DNA of 64,000 bases from a virus: the IMG/VR virus record IMGVR_UViG_3300046005_000547, positions 1 to 64,000 of that record; one strand, 5' to 3'. The notes beneath the pieces are model-generated. The model searched no databases. It saw only the letters and a program-made list of their open reading frames with translations, and was not told where the DNA came from. Below are positions 49,741 through 58,756 of this stretch, in pieces (positions within the stretch are counted from its first letter, which is position 1; the number at the start of each line of letters is the position of its first letter). A program made the translations under genes and the position numbers.

Positions 49741-49893
49741 ATGGAAAACGAATTATTAACTGCATTAGAAAATGGCGACGTTTTACAAATTCAAGAATCT
49801 TTTGATAAAATTATGTTAGACAAAGTTGGTCAACGCATGAATGAAAAAAAGAAAGAAATCGCCAAAACATTATTCAATAAAACAGAAGAATAA
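49741..49893 (+). CDS. 67: Prohead core protein (gp67-like)
   Basis: A 50-residue protein, MENELLTALENGDVLQIQES onward, aligning with the N-terminus of T4 gp67 (LIEAIKSNDLVAARKLF, then EKIAIARNFL). The acidic tail of T4 gp67 is reduced to TEE. It takes part in the head scaffold core. I start at the ATG after GGAGAAACAC; an earlier open frame overlaps gene 20. Confidence 0.8.
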   Translation: MENELLTALENGDVLQIQESFDKIMLDKVGQRMNEKKKEIAKTLFNKTEE

Positions 49894-49895
49894 AA

Positions 49896-50321
49896 ATGGC
49901 ATTCCAAAAACAAATAATCAAGATTTCGTCTAAGGAATGTTGGGTTAAAGTTTGGGGTACTGATGGAGATTCTGGAACTGTTCTATTATCGGAATTAAAA
50001 ACTGCGGATGAAGACATTGTTGGTACCCCAAGAGCAAATATCGCTGGGTATCAATACACTGGTGATAATACCACAACATTCTACATAACGAGAAATGGAA
50101 CTCAAATTGCCACATTTAGTTCTAGTACCATTTCTGTTATAGAAATGACTGGAGCAACTTGTCCACCAGACCCAGTTCAAAATGACCAAAATGTAACTAT
50201 AACAATTCTTGGTGGTAACGGGGAATTATTCCTTAGATTACGGAAACAAGAAGGTTATGTTTCAAAAATAGAAACATCTACATATGGTGCTTATGATAAC
50301 AAAACCGCAGTGGGTTCATAA
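49896..50321 (+). CDS. Unknown protein between 67 and 21
   Basis: A 141-residue, strand-rich protein (KECWVKVWGTDGDSGTVLL) that takes the place of T4 gene 68. It does not look like gp68. Its end overlaps the gene 21 start by one base, so it is probably a head or core protein of this phage group. Confidence 0.7.
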   Translation: MAFQKQIIKISSKECWVKVWGTDGDSGTVLLSELKTADEDIVGTPRANIAGYQYTGDNTTTFYITRNGTQIATFSSSTISVIEMTGATCPPDPVQNDQNVTITILGGNGELFLRLRKQEGYVSKIETSTYGAYDNKTAVGS

Positions 50322-50974
50322 TGAAACTAATCACAGAATTATCGGAATCCGTTACGTATATTACGGAATCAATCGGCACCAACGATAAAAAACAATACTT
50401 TATCGAAGGTTGTTTTTTACAAGCGGAAACTCCAAACAGAAATGGTCGAAATTATCCCAAACATGTAATGGAACGCGAAGTAAAAAACTTCCAAACATTA
50501 ATCAAAGAAAATCGTTCTACTGGTGAATTGGGACATCCTGATACATTAAACGTAATGCCTGAAAACATTTCTCATCTAATCACTGAATTGAAATTTGATG
50601 GTAACAATGTAATTGGTAAAGCTAAAATCCTAGAATCAATGCCAAAAGGATATATCGCCAAATGTCTATTAGATGAAGGTGTTAAAATTGGCGTTTCTTC
50701 AAGAGGTGTGGGTTCTTTATCTCAACGTAAAGACGGTATCAATGAAGTCCAGGATGACTTCTATCTACGTACAATTGACATTGTATCAGAACCATCTGGC
50801 ATTGATTGCTGGGTTAATGGTATCATGGAAGGCGTTGAATGGGTTAATGTTAATGGCATTTTCACTCAAAAACAATTAGACGAATCAAAACGAATTATCA
50901 AAAAAACTTCATCTTCTGACCTACAAAAAGTTTGTCTTGAACAATTCCAACATTTTCTCAATTCTATCAAGTGA
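50321..50974 (+). CDS. 21: Prohead protease (gp21)
   Basis: A 217-residue assembly protease (T4 gp21: 212). The catalytic His72 lies in TGELGHP and the Ser in GVSSRG (126-127), with TIDIVSEPSG after them, the herpesvirus-type protease layout. It matures the head by cutting gp22, gp23, gp67 and internal proteins after Glu. Its own start MKLITELSES resembles a capsid-targeting sequence (T4 ALT begins MELITELFDE). Confidence 0.95.
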   Translation: MKLITELSESVTYITESIGTNDKKQYFIEGCFLQAETPNRNGRNYPKHVMEREVKNFQTLIKENRSTGELGHPDTLNVMPENISHLITELKFDGNNVIGKAKILESMPKGYIAKCLLDEGVKIGVSSRGVGSLSQRKDGINEVQDDFYLRTIDIVSEPSGIDCWVNGIMEGVEWVNVNGIFTQKQLDESKRIIKKTSSSDLQKVCLEQFQHFLNSIK

Positions 50975-50980
50975 AAATAA

Positions 50981-50991
50981 TTTAATAAATA
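50981..50991 (+). promoter_or_regulatory. Late-type promoter box before gene 22
   Basis: TTTAATAAATA, 31 bases before the gene 22 start. Confidence 0.6.
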
Positions 50992-51021
50992 ATTGAATAT
51001 GAATAAAGAATGGAGAATTTA

Positions 51022-51930
51022 ATGACCATCGAACAAAAATTACTAGAGTCGTTACAAAACGGCGAAGCAACGGGAAAAACTATTATGGAATCAATTAGCA
51101 GTTTATTCGAAGGTGAAGAATTTACCGACGACTTTAAAGCTAAAGCATCGGCGATCTTTGAATCTGCTGTTGTCAACAAAGCTAAATCTATGACCGATGA
51201 ATTAGAATCAATCTATGAATCTAAATATTCTGAATTAGAATCATCTTATGAAACTAAACATGAAGAATTAAGTTCAATCTATGAATCTAAATTTGATGAA
51301 TTAGAAACAACTTTCGAAACCAAATTCATTGATTTCCAACAAGTTAATGAAGCTGTATTCAACAAACAACATGAAGCATTATCTGAACAAATTGATGGAT
51401 ACTTAGATTATGCGTCTCAATCTTGGATTGATGCAAACAAAGTTGCTGTTGAATCAGGTTTGAAATCTGAAATTGTTGAAGGTTTCATTACCAACATGAA
51501 AGGTCTTTTTGAATCAAGTTACATCGATCTTCCATCTGCTCAATTAGATGTTGTCAAAGAATTAACTGAAGAAAATGAAACTCTCAAAGCTCAGTTAAAA
51601 GAAACTGTTGATTCTACAATCAAATACAAACGTGAAATTGAATCTACCAAACGTTCTGCTATCATTGAAGAATTCACTTCTGCATTAACATTAGTTGAAG
51701 CAGACAAATTCCGCGAATTGGCTTCTGAATTATCTTTCACGGATAATGACAAATTCCGCACAAAATTACATACAATCACTGAACACTACTTCAAGAAAGA
51801 TACCAAACCAACTGGCATCTCTCCTGTAACAGATACTCCTGTTTTAACTGAAGAATTTATCGTTACTCCAACAAGTTCAGATTCAAATGTCTCAGCATAT
51901 GTTGCTGCTCTTAGCCGTTACACAAACTAA
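51022..51930 (+). CDS. 22: Prohead scaffold protein (gp22)
   Basis: A 302-residue protein, acidic and largely coiled coil. A repeated 14-16 residue unit (ELESSYETKHEEL and ELSSIYESKFDEL) runs from about residue 60 to 110. The scaffold forms the prohead core and is then cut by gp21. I start at MTIEQKLLESL, with TGGAG just upstream; an ATG four codons earlier overlaps that site. T4 gp22 is 269 residues. Confidence 0.92.
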   Translation: MTIEQKLLESLQNGEATGKTIMESISSLFEGEEFTDDFKAKASAIFESAVVNKAKSMTDELESIYESKYSELESSYETKHEELSSIYESKFDELETTFETKFIDFQQVNEAVFNKQHEALSEQIDGYLDYASQSWIDANKVAVESGLKSEIVEGFITNMKGLFESSYIDLPSAQLDVVKELTEENETLKAQLKETVDSTIKYKREIESTKRSAIIEEFTSALTLVEADKFRELASELSFTDNDKFRTKLHTITEHYFKKDTKPTGISPVTDTPVLTEEFIVTPTSSDSNVSAYVAALSRYTN

Positions 51931-51957
51931 TACTATACCAAAAAGGAATTATACAAA

Positions 51958-53274
51958 ATGACTACTCGTTCAGAATTAATTAAAAAATGGGCTCCAATTT
52001 TAGAACATGAAGGTTCTCCTAAAATTGCTGATAAAACCCGTCGCGAAGTTACTGCCCAATTATTAGAAAACCAAGAAAAATTCTTACAAGAAGCTGCTCC
52101 AGCTAACGGCGGTGGTGCTGGTATTGGTTTAGGCGGCGCTGGTGCGGCAACAGGTGGTGTTGCCGGTTACGATCCTATTCTTATCAGTTTAGTTCGTCGT
52201 GCGATGCCACAATTGATTGCATATGACATCTGTGGTGTTCAACCAATGAACCAACCTACTGGTTTGATTTTCGCAATGAAATCGCGTTATGCTACTCAAA
52301 ATGGTGCCGAAGCGTTATACAATGAAGCAAACACAGAAGCTTCTGGTAAATTAAACGCATTGTTTGATGGTACAGCAACTCCTGTTAATGGTAACCAAAC
52401 TGGCACAAACCCATTCGCTGCTGGTTATAACACTGGTGTTGGTATGTCTACTGCAGATAAAGAAGCATTGGGTAGTGCTGGTGCGGACCCTTATGGTGAA
52501 ATGGCATTCAGCATCGAAAAAACTTCTGTTGTCGCTAAATCTCGCGCATTAAAGGCAGAATACACAAACGAATTGGCACAAGATTTACAAGCTGTTCATG
52601 GTTTAGATGCTGAAGCAGAATTGATTAACATTTTGTCAACTGAAATTCTTGCTGAACAAAACCGTGAAATCATCCGTACTGTTTATTTGTCTGCTATGCC
52701 TGGTGCTGTTAATGGCACGGCAGTTGCTGGTACATTCGATTTAGACGTTGACTCTAATGGTCGTTGGTCTGTTGAAAAATTCAAAGGTTTGTTATTCCAA
52801 ATTGAACGCGAAGCAAACGCTATCGGTCACATGACACGTCGCGGTCGCGGTAACTTCATCATCTGTTCTGCTGACGTTGCTAGTGCATTGTCAATGGCTG
52901 GTGCTTTAGATTATGCTCCTGCGTTAAACACAAATTTGAATGTTGATGACACAAGTACAACTTTTGCTGGTGTATTGAATGGTCGTTATAAAGTATTCAT
53001 CGATCCATATTCAAGCAACATGAGTGACCAGCAGTATTTAGTTGTAGGTTACAAAGGTCAAAGTCAGATGGATGGAGGTCTCTACTTTTGTCCTTATATT
53101 CCCCTCGAATTGCGCCGCGCTGTAGATCCGAGCACATTCCAACCAAAAATTGGCTTCACAACTCGTTATGGTTTGGTTGCTAATCCATTTGCCGCAACTA
53201 ACGTTGGCGACAATGGTTTGTATGCCGGTTCAAATTGCTACTTCCGGAAGCTGAAGGTTACAAATATTATGTAG
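51958..53274 (+). CDS. 23: Major capsid protein (gp23)
   Basis: A 438-residue precursor. The N-terminal delta region (MTTRSELIKKWAPILEHEG) should be cut by gp21, probably between Glu45 and Ala46 in FLQE-AAPANG. The mature HK97-fold shell protein has GYDPILISLVRRAMPQLIA, YDICGVQPMNQPTGLIFAM and FNEA-like stretches typical of gp23. It is shorter than T4 gp23 (521). Codon use is richer in G and C than neighbours, as expected for a very highly expressed gene. A strong terminator follows. Confidence 0.96.
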   Translation: MTTRSELIKKWAPILEHEGSPKIADKTRREVTAQLLENQEKFLQEAAPANGGGAGIGLGGAGAATGGVAGYDPILISLVRRAMPQLIAYDICGVQPMNQPTGLIFAMKSRYATQNGAEALYNEANTEASGKLNALFDGTATPVNGNQTGTNPFAAGYNTGVGMSTADKEALGSAGADPYGEMAFSIEKTSVVAKSRALKAEYTNELAQDLQAVHGLDAEAELINILSTEILAEQNREIIRTVYLSAMPGAVNGTAVAGTFDLDVDSNGRWSVEKFKGLLFQIEREANAIGHMTRRGRGNFIICSADVASALSMAGALDYAPALNTNLNVDDTSTTFAGVLNGRYKVFIDPYSSNMSDQQYLVVGYKGQSQMDGGLYFCPYIPLELRRAVDPSTFQPKIGFTTRYGLVANPFAATNVGDNGLYAGSNCYFRKLKVTNIM

Positions 53275-53309
53275 ACCTTTGATTTATAACAAGTTTTTAT
53301 AAATCATTC

Positions 53310-53345
53310 AAATCCCAAGCGATGAAAGTCGTCTTGGGATTTTTA
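53310..53345 (+). terminator. Terminator after gene 23
   Basis: AAATCCCAAG and its complement form the stem, followed by TTTTTATTG. Confidence 0.9.
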
Positions 53346-53350
53346 TTGTC

Positions 53351-53379
53351 TTTCGTTTTGTAATGATACGTAATATAAT
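53351..53379 (+). promoter_or_regulatory. Early-type promoter before the HNH gene
   Basis: TTTCGT, 17 bases, TATAAT on the plus strand, 29 bases before the endonuclease start. Confidence 0.65.
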
Positions 53380-53407
53380 ATAAAATTATTTTAAGAGGAG
53401 AATCAAA

Positions 53408-54667
53408 ATGGAAATTTTAGACTTGTTATTATCAAAATCGTGTAATGTACATTATGTAAAACGATATTACAAATTTATAAATTATTGCAAAGAACAAAAT
53501 AAAAATTTAATTGACGAATATACAGAAACACACCACATTTTACCAAAAGCAGAAGATTTGTTTCCGGAGTATGAAAATTTAAAAGAATATCCTTGGAATT
53601 ATATAGAATTGACATTTAAACAACATTTAATCGCTCATGTTATTTTATGGAAATCTTATAAAGGATCCCAATCAATGGCATTAGAATGTATGTTGGGTAA
53701 TTTTAATTCAGAAACAAATTCATTATTATCTCATAGAAAAATACCAACTAAAACTAAATTACAATTTTTAGATAAAGTTAAAAAAGACGCAAACCTTAGA
53801 AGAAGTGTAGTCCAACAAGGATATGCAACATATAAAGATTCATCCGATAACAAATACTTCTTACATTATTCGGATCCAAAGATACAAGAATTGAATTTGG
53901 TTGGTAATAATACTGGATTATTACATTCCGAAGACACAAAATTAAAAATGTCTGAATCTAAATTGAAATATAGAATGGTTGAATTATTTTTCTTAGATAA
54001 TTCAGTTAATGTTAGATTGATGTCGCCAGAATATGTTGAATACCTTAATCAAGGATGGGTTGTTGGATTAACAGGAGAAGATAGAACATATCGAGATGGA
54101 TTGAAATATGAAAAGGTTTCTGCTTCAATGGAAAATAGATATGCATATTTGTACCCTAATGGAGATTATTATGGTTATATTAACATAGACGATCCTGTGA
54201 TTAAAGAAATAGGATTGATACAGAAACCAAAGACTGATAAACAGATGGAACAATATGAATCTATTTCAAGGATGGGTGCAGAATACAACAAAAATAAATG
54301 TGCATATAATAATGGAGAAATTGAACGTAATTATACTCCAGGAACTGAACCAGAAGGATGGGTTAAAGGGGGATTGACTAGAAAACCGTATGAGATTGTT
54401 GTAACTCAAAATGGTTCAACTATGTGGAATGATGGTGTTAAAAATTATAGAATAAAAGATGGAGAATTCCCTAAAGAAGGGTGGATTCGAGGTATAATAA
54501 CTAAAAAACGAGATAAACCTGTACATAATAAAAATAAGGTAAAGATTGTAAATATCAAAGATAAAACAGATTATAGATTTATCGTTTTGGATGAACATTA
54601 TGAATTACCAGAAGGTTATAAATTTTGTAATAATAAAAATATCTCTAGATTAAAGAAAAGTATATAA
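53408..54667 (+). CDS. HNH homing endonuclease with DNA-recognition repeats
   Basis: A 419-residue homing endonuclease. The HNH core (ETHHILPKAEDLFPEYENL and YIELTFKQHLIAHVILWK, residues about 39-80) is close to that of the protein at 5746. Four or five modules follow, each ending in Gly-Trp-x-x-Gly or similar (VEYLNQGWVVGL, GTEPEGWVKGG, FPKEGWIRGII). They are known from phage homing enzymes as DNA-contact repeats. The C-terminus (YELPEGYKFCNN) is shared with the GIY-YIG protein that follows. AAGAGGAGAA precedes the start. It lies just after gene 23. Confidence 0.9.
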   Translation: MEILDLLLSKSCNVHYVKRYYKFINYCKEQNKNLIDEYTETHHILPKAEDLFPEYENLKEYPWNYIELTFKQHLIAHVILWKSYKGSQSMALECMLGNFNSETNSLLSHRKIPTKTKLQFLDKVKKDANLRRSVVQQGYATYKDSSDNKYFLHYSDPKIQELNLVGNNTGLLHSEDTKLKMSESKLKYRMVELFFLDNSVNVRLMSPEYVEYLNQGWVVGLTGEDRTYRDGLKYEKVSASMENRYAYLYPNGDYYGYINIDDPVIKEIGLIQKPKTDKQMEQYESISRMGAEYNKNKCAYNNGEIERNYTPGTEPEGWVKGGLTRKPYEIVVTQNGSTMWNDGVKNYRIKDGEFPKEGWIRGIITKKRDKPVHNKNKVKIVNIKDKTDYRFIVLDEHYELPEGYKFCNNKNISRLKKSI

Positions 54668-54686
54668 TATCATTTTATTAACAAAT

Positions 54687-55871
54687 ATGAGATTTTATAT
54701 TATGGAAAGTGAATTTACACCAAGAAGATTATACATTAAACAACATTCTGTTACTGGAATGAGATACTTTGGACAGACTGTATCTGAAGATATAGACAAA
54801 TACAAAGGTTCAGGAACGTATTGGGTTAGACATATTAAGAAACATGGAGTTGAACATGTAATCAACGAATGGATTTCAGAATGGTTCTATGAACCAGAAA
54901 CAATAAGTGATTTTGCTTTAGAATTTTCCGAACAATATGATATTGTAAATTCAAAAGAATGGGCTAATTTAATTCCAGAAGATGGTCTAGGTGGATGGGA
55001 TAGATTTAATGATATTAGAGGGAATTACGATGAAGATTTAGCATTTATTCGTATGAAAGAAAATGGAACATATGAAGGATGGTTGGAAAAGATAACAATC
55101 GCATCAACTGGAGAAAATAATCCAGCATATGGTACAAAATGGATATTCAATCCTGATATTCCAAATTCCAGCAAATTATTATATTCTGGAGAAGAATTAC
55201 CAGAAGGATATTTGTTTGGTATGGATTTCGAACGCAGACAAAAGATGGTTGAATCTAATGTTGGTAAAAATTTAGGTTCTAAATTATATTACAACCCAGA
55301 AACATTAGAAACAGTTAGAATACAATTAAATCAACAAATACCAGAAGGATATATTAATGGTATTGGTATGACGGAAGAACAAAGAACAGAATGGTCTGGA
55401 GATCGTTCTGGTGAAAATAATGGCAATTATGGAAAACATCCATATTATAATTATGAAACTGATGAAATAATGTATTTTGAATCGGACGAAACTGCTCAAG
55501 AAGGATTCACCAAAGGATTACCATCAACCCAATATAATAGTATTAGAGGAGAAAATAATCCAAAATATGGTAGTGATTGGTATTATCATCCCGTAACTAT
55601 GCATGAATTTTTAATGAATCTTAAAGATAAACATTTGTATCCTGAATACATTAAAGGTAGACCATCAAATTCATCGGATGAACGTAAAGCAAAATTAAAA
55701 GCAGCAAGAGCAAATTCTGCGATATCCTTTAAAGGACAAGCACAAATTGTTAACATAAACGATTCAAAAGATATAAAATGGTTTGACGTAGTTAATGAAT
55801 ATGAACTACCAGAAGGATATAAATTTAGAAATGAGAAAAATGCTTTGAAATTAAAGAAAAGAGATGTATAA
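54687..55871 (+). CDS. GIY-YIG-like (Seg-type) homing endonuclease
   Basis: A 394-residue protein whose N-terminus (RRLYIKQHSVTGMRYFGQT and KYKGSGTYWVRHIKKHG) is the degenerate GIY-YIG domain of phage Seg-type nucleases. Four modules follow, each like Y-Y-N-x-E-T and PEGY-x-x-G, then the same C-terminal YELPEGYKFRNEKN motif as the HNH protein upstream. No clear ribosome site is seen; a Met five codons later is an alternative start. Two nucleases of different class sharing one recognition region suggests exchange of catalytic heads. Confidence 0.87.
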   Translation: MRFYIMESEFTPRRLYIKQHSVTGMRYFGQTVSEDIDKYKGSGTYWVRHIKKHGVEHVINEWISEWFYEPETISDFALEFSEQYDIVNSKEWANLIPEDGLGGWDRFNDIRGNYDEDLAFIRMKENGTYEGWLEKITIASTGENNPAYGTKWIFNPDIPNSSKLLYSGEELPEGYLFGMDFERRQKMVESNVGKNLGSKLYYNPETLETVRIQLNQQIPEGYINGIGMTEEQRTEWSGDRSGENNGNYGKHPYYNYETDEIMYFESDETAQEGFTKGLPSTQYNSIRGENNPKYGSDWYYHPVTMHEFLMNLKDKHLYPEYIKGRPSNSSDERKAKLKAARANSAISFKGQAQIVNINDSKDIKWFDVVNEYELPEGYKFRNEKNALKLKKRDV

Positions 55872-55901
55872 TAGAATTTTTAAATTAACTGGAGAACAAA
55901 A

Positions 55902-56507
55902 ATGAAAGAAATTATTGAAGAATATCAACAAACTAAAGATTTTGAAAATGTGGTGTATAGAAACGGATTGAATTTGTTGGTCGTTTCTAAATTGTCCGAA
56001 TGTAAATATGAATTGAAATATCAAGGTAATCATAATGAAACTAAAATTATGATTTCATATGTTGATAAAGTGAATGCCGATAATGTTATTGGATACATCA
56101 GTAATTATTACGATGTATTTGAATATGAATCATTCGAAGAAGATGATAAAATTTATATTGTATTTTCTAAAAATGAAATGTACAGTTACGTTCAAGAACA
56201 TAAAAGATTAACAAACAATTATTGTCTGGATAAAGATCCTTCTGTGTTTGAAGGATACCCGTTGGTTTGTTATAGACTTTGTATGTATAATGATACCGAT
56301 ATTGTTATTGAAAATGTATCAAATAGTGAAAAACATAAATTCAATATGCCAAATTCTGATTTTTCTTCATATCAATTGTATGATTATGCAGAAGGATATT
56401 TGAAAGGAATGTCAAACAGTAATTTAGAAGTTACCAGATGTTTTTGTTTAGATGGGACGATGTATCTATTATGTTTTGATATTAACAATAAATTTTATAG
56501 TTCATAA
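55902..56507 (+). CDS. Hypothetical protein
   Basis: A 201-residue protein (MKEIIEEYQQTKDFENVVY), with TGGAG before the start. It contains repeated acidic and aromatic strands. A weak likeness of layout to the protein at 57,421 (both have a section near YNVTEYEVF or YYDVFEYESF) suggests a shared origin. No function recognised. Confidence 0.7.
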   Translation: MKEIIEEYQQTKDFENVVYRNGLNLLVVSKLSECKYELKYQGNHNETKIMISYVDKVNADNVIGYISNYYDVFEYESFEEDDKIYIVFSKNEMYSYVQEHKRLTNNYCLDKDPSVFEGYPLVCYRLCMYNDTDIVIENVSNSEKHKFNMPNSDFSSYQLYDYAEGYLKGMSNSNLEVTRCFCLDGTMYLLCFDINNKFYSS

Positions 56508-56541
56508 TAAATGGAATTTTACTACATACAGGAAATTGTAA

Positions 56542-57051
56542 ATGAATCATAAATGTATAGATTTCAAAAGAATAGACGACGACTTATTTTGCGTCGATTG
56601 TAAGAAACTTATAGACGTTCCAGTTAAAATTGAAGTTGGAAAATGTTATCAGAAATTTGGAACTGAAGATGTATACGAAGCAACTTCATCTAGTGTGGAA
56701 AATGGAGTTGAAAAATTCACACTCATTGGATTAAAGGATAGACATGTAACATTCTATAGGAATTTAGAACCAAGAGATTTGGTGACAAATAGACAATACA
56801 ATCAGATACCAGAATTTTTCAATAAGGAAGTGATTAAACCATTTTACGTTTCCAAGGTTGGTATCTATAAAACGGTTATCGGTGATACTGCGTTGATTAA
56901 ACAGATTGGTGACAAAGATTTATGTTATGGTAGATTGATTGGCGATACGCAAAATCGAAAATGGTATAGAACTGGGAAGGAATCATGTCCACCGGACACT
57001 AGAAATAACAGTTTGATTGAATTTATTGAAGAAGTTACGCTTTACAGTTGA
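56542..57051 (+). CDS. Hypothetical protein with N-terminal zinc-ribbon half
   Basis: A 169-residue protein starting MNHKCIDFKRIDDDLFCVDC; two His/Cys and CVDCKK could bind zinc. The rest is strand-rich. AGGAAATTG precedes the start. No function recognised. Confidence 0.7.
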   Translation: MNHKCIDFKRIDDDLFCVDCKKLIDVPVKIEVGKCYQKFGTEDVYEATSSSVENGVEKFTLIGLKDRHVTFYRNLEPRDLVTNRQYNQIPEFFNKEVIKPFYVSKVGIYKTVIGDTALIKQIGDKDLCYGRLIGDTQNRKWYRTGKESCPPDTRNNSLIEFIEEVTLYS

Positions 57052-57053
57052 GA

Positions 57054-57434
57054 ATGAATATGATTACAGCATTAGAAGCGTATAAATTGGGTAATACAAA
57101 GAAGCAGATGGAATCTGAACGAATCGATGGATTGGTTGAACAGATGATTACTCGTAAGATTGAACCGTTGGTTAGAAGTAAATCTGCGGACATGAAATGT
57201 GTATTTACATGGCAGCATTTTTCTGATTTTGTTGGTCAAGATGATTTATTTCATTGTTTCAATATATTGAAGGAAAGATTGTTAGGATACGGATACTCGG
57301 TTACCGTATCTGGTAACAGAACAGACCCATTAAAAACAGAGATGTTGGTTAAATGGGAAGAACCTAGAGAAATTGCCAAAGAATATAGTAATACAACAAT
57401 CTCTGAATATGGTAATAATTATGAAAAAGTCTAA
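57054..57434 (+). CDS. Hypothetical protein
   Basis: A 126-residue protein starting MNMITALEAYKLGNTKK. Its pattern (ERIDGLVEQMITRKIEPLV, then a folded C-terminus FNILKERLLGYGYSV) is seen in small phage proteins without known role. Starts two bases past the previous stop. Confidence 0.7.
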   Translation: MNMITALEAYKLGNTKKQMESERIDGLVEQMITRKIEPLVRSKSADMKCVFTWQHFSDFVGQDDLFHCFNILKERLLGYGYSVTVSGNRTDPLKTEMLVKWEEPREIAKEYSNTTISEYGNNYEKV

Positions 57435-58191
57435 GATTACATTAGAATCATTGGTTGAATCGTATAAATTATCTGGTGATGATTCGTTATTATTGGATAA
57501 TGCAGTTACAATAGTTGATGTTAATTGTTCTGGAGACGATATTTTATTGAATTTTGAAGATTACGAATCAACATGGATTAAACATGTTGATAAAATTGAT
57601 ATGGAAACGGATATCCAAGTAGTCATTAGATTTTTGCGTAAAGAATATAATGTAACCGAATATGAAGTGTTCAGAACAAAAGAAGATAAATTAAAATTGG
57701 TATTTGTTCGATATAAGATCGATTCAGATAATTGGAAAACTGAATTGGAAATTATTAAATTTTATCAAACTGGTGATGTTAAATCGTTTGATTTTGATGG
57801 TAAGAAAGTGTTTAGATTATACATCGATGAAATGGAGGATGAAGATTCTAAATACATTATGGATGCCATTGATATTGAAACCGACGAACCAATAATGGGA
57901 TTTTCATATTTGGAAGATAAGGAAACGATAGATTCCGAAGAAGGATTAGATTATCATTTGGGGTTTATTAAGGAAATCGTAAGAGAGGAAACAGGATTAG
58001 TTTGGCATAGAATATTTGATTATGAAGGATATATTCATGTAATGTTCTTGGATAATTTGAATGTTGTAAATTTATCTGATGAATGTATTGAAATTACAGA
58101 CGGTGAAGAACGGGTTATTATTCCCAAGCAGAATATCTTTTGGTTGATTAATCAGATAATGATTATGAGTGGATACGAAAGAGACGATTAA
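57421..58191 (+). CDS. Hypothetical acidic protein
   Basis: A 256-residue acidic protein starting MKKSKITLESLVESYKLSG. The frame upstream is open but overlaps the previous gene widely; this Met gives a 14-base overlap. It holds YNVTEYEVFRTKEDKLKLVF, similar in layout to a part of the protein at 55,902. No function recognised. Confidence 0.68.
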   Translation: MKKSKITLESLVESYKLSGDDSLLLDNAVTIVDVNCSGDDILLNFEDYESTWIKHVDKIDMETDIQVVIRFLRKEYNVTEYEVFRTKEDKLKLVFVRYKIDSDNWKTELEIIKFYQTGDVKSFDFDGKKVFRLYIDEMEDEDSKYIMDAIDIETDEPIMGFSYLEDKETIDSEEGLDYHLGFIKEIVREETGLVWHRIFDYEGYIHVMFLDNLNVVNLSDECIEITDGEERVIIPKQNIFWLINQIMIMSGYERDD

Positions 58192-58202
58192 ACATGGAAA
58201 AC

Positions 58203-58250
58203 TGCTTGATAGTGGAATGTTTATAATATATGTCAATCAACTCTACAGGA
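58203..58250 (+). promoter_or_regulatory. Possible middle-type promoter and shared element
   Basis: TGCTTGA, 12 bases, TATAAT matches the spacing of a T4 MotA-box middle promoter. The following 20 bases, TCAATCAACTCTACAGGATA, also occur (minus strand) in several units of the 41.7-43.8 kb array together with an upstream TAGTGGAAT. No motA gene is visible here. Confidence 0.45.
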
Positions 58251-58281
58251 TAACAAAAACAAACATTAATGGAGGATTAAA

Positions 58282-58494
58282 ATGAATTTTACAAAGGTGT
58301 ATTCAAAACAGAGAGGTATCCATCACATATCAGATGACGTTGATGGTTGGATCTTTTTGATTATCGAATCAAAAAGAGGTGGATTCAATTTGTTTTCCAG
58401 TGAAGGTGAACGGAGACAGAATCTAAGGAAAGTTGGGAATTTCAATGATATTGGATCTGCAAAACGATTTGCCATTAAAACAATAGGTGTCTAA
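58282..58494 (+). CDS. Small basic hypothetical protein
   Basis: A 70-residue basic protein (MNFTKVYSKQRGIHHISDDV) with GGAGG before the start. It heads the unit that follows the element at 58,203. No function recognised. Confidence 0.7.
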   Translation: MNFTKVYSKQRGIHHISDDVDGWIFLIIESKRGGFNLFSSEGERRQNLRKVGNFNDIGSAKRFAIKTIGV

Positions 58495-58709
58495 TGAATA
58501 ATAGAGTATATTTTACATTATTGAATGGAACAGAAACTTGGTTAGGGTGTAATGATATTATTGATGTAATATATGAAAACGATTTGTTGACTAGAATCGA
58601 GTATGAAGACCAAGGTGATTTATTTCCTTATGTAAGAATTAGTCATATAATTGTTATTGGCGGTAAAGAAGATATTCTAAAGAGGATTGAAAATGTTAGG
58701 CAAAAATGA
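58494..58709 (+). CDS. Small hypothetical protein
   Basis: A 71-residue protein, mostly strands (VYFTLLNGTETWLGC). Its start overlaps the previous stop. No function recognised. Confidence 0.65.
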   Translation: MNNRVYFTLLNGTETWLGCNDIIDVIYENDLLTRIEYEDQGDLFPYVRISHIIVIGGKEDILKRIENVRQK

Positions 58710-58755
58710 TATGGAATTTGTATTGATATTATTATTGTGTGCTAATGTAGGATGA
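58693..58755 (+). CDS. Possible 20-residue membrane peptide
   Basis: MLGKNDMEFVLILLLCANVG: hydrophobic, overlapping the previous gene and ending one base before the next ATG. This may simply be a coupling frame. Confidence 0.35.
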   Translation: MLGKNDMEFVLILLLCANVG

Positions 58756-58756
58756 T

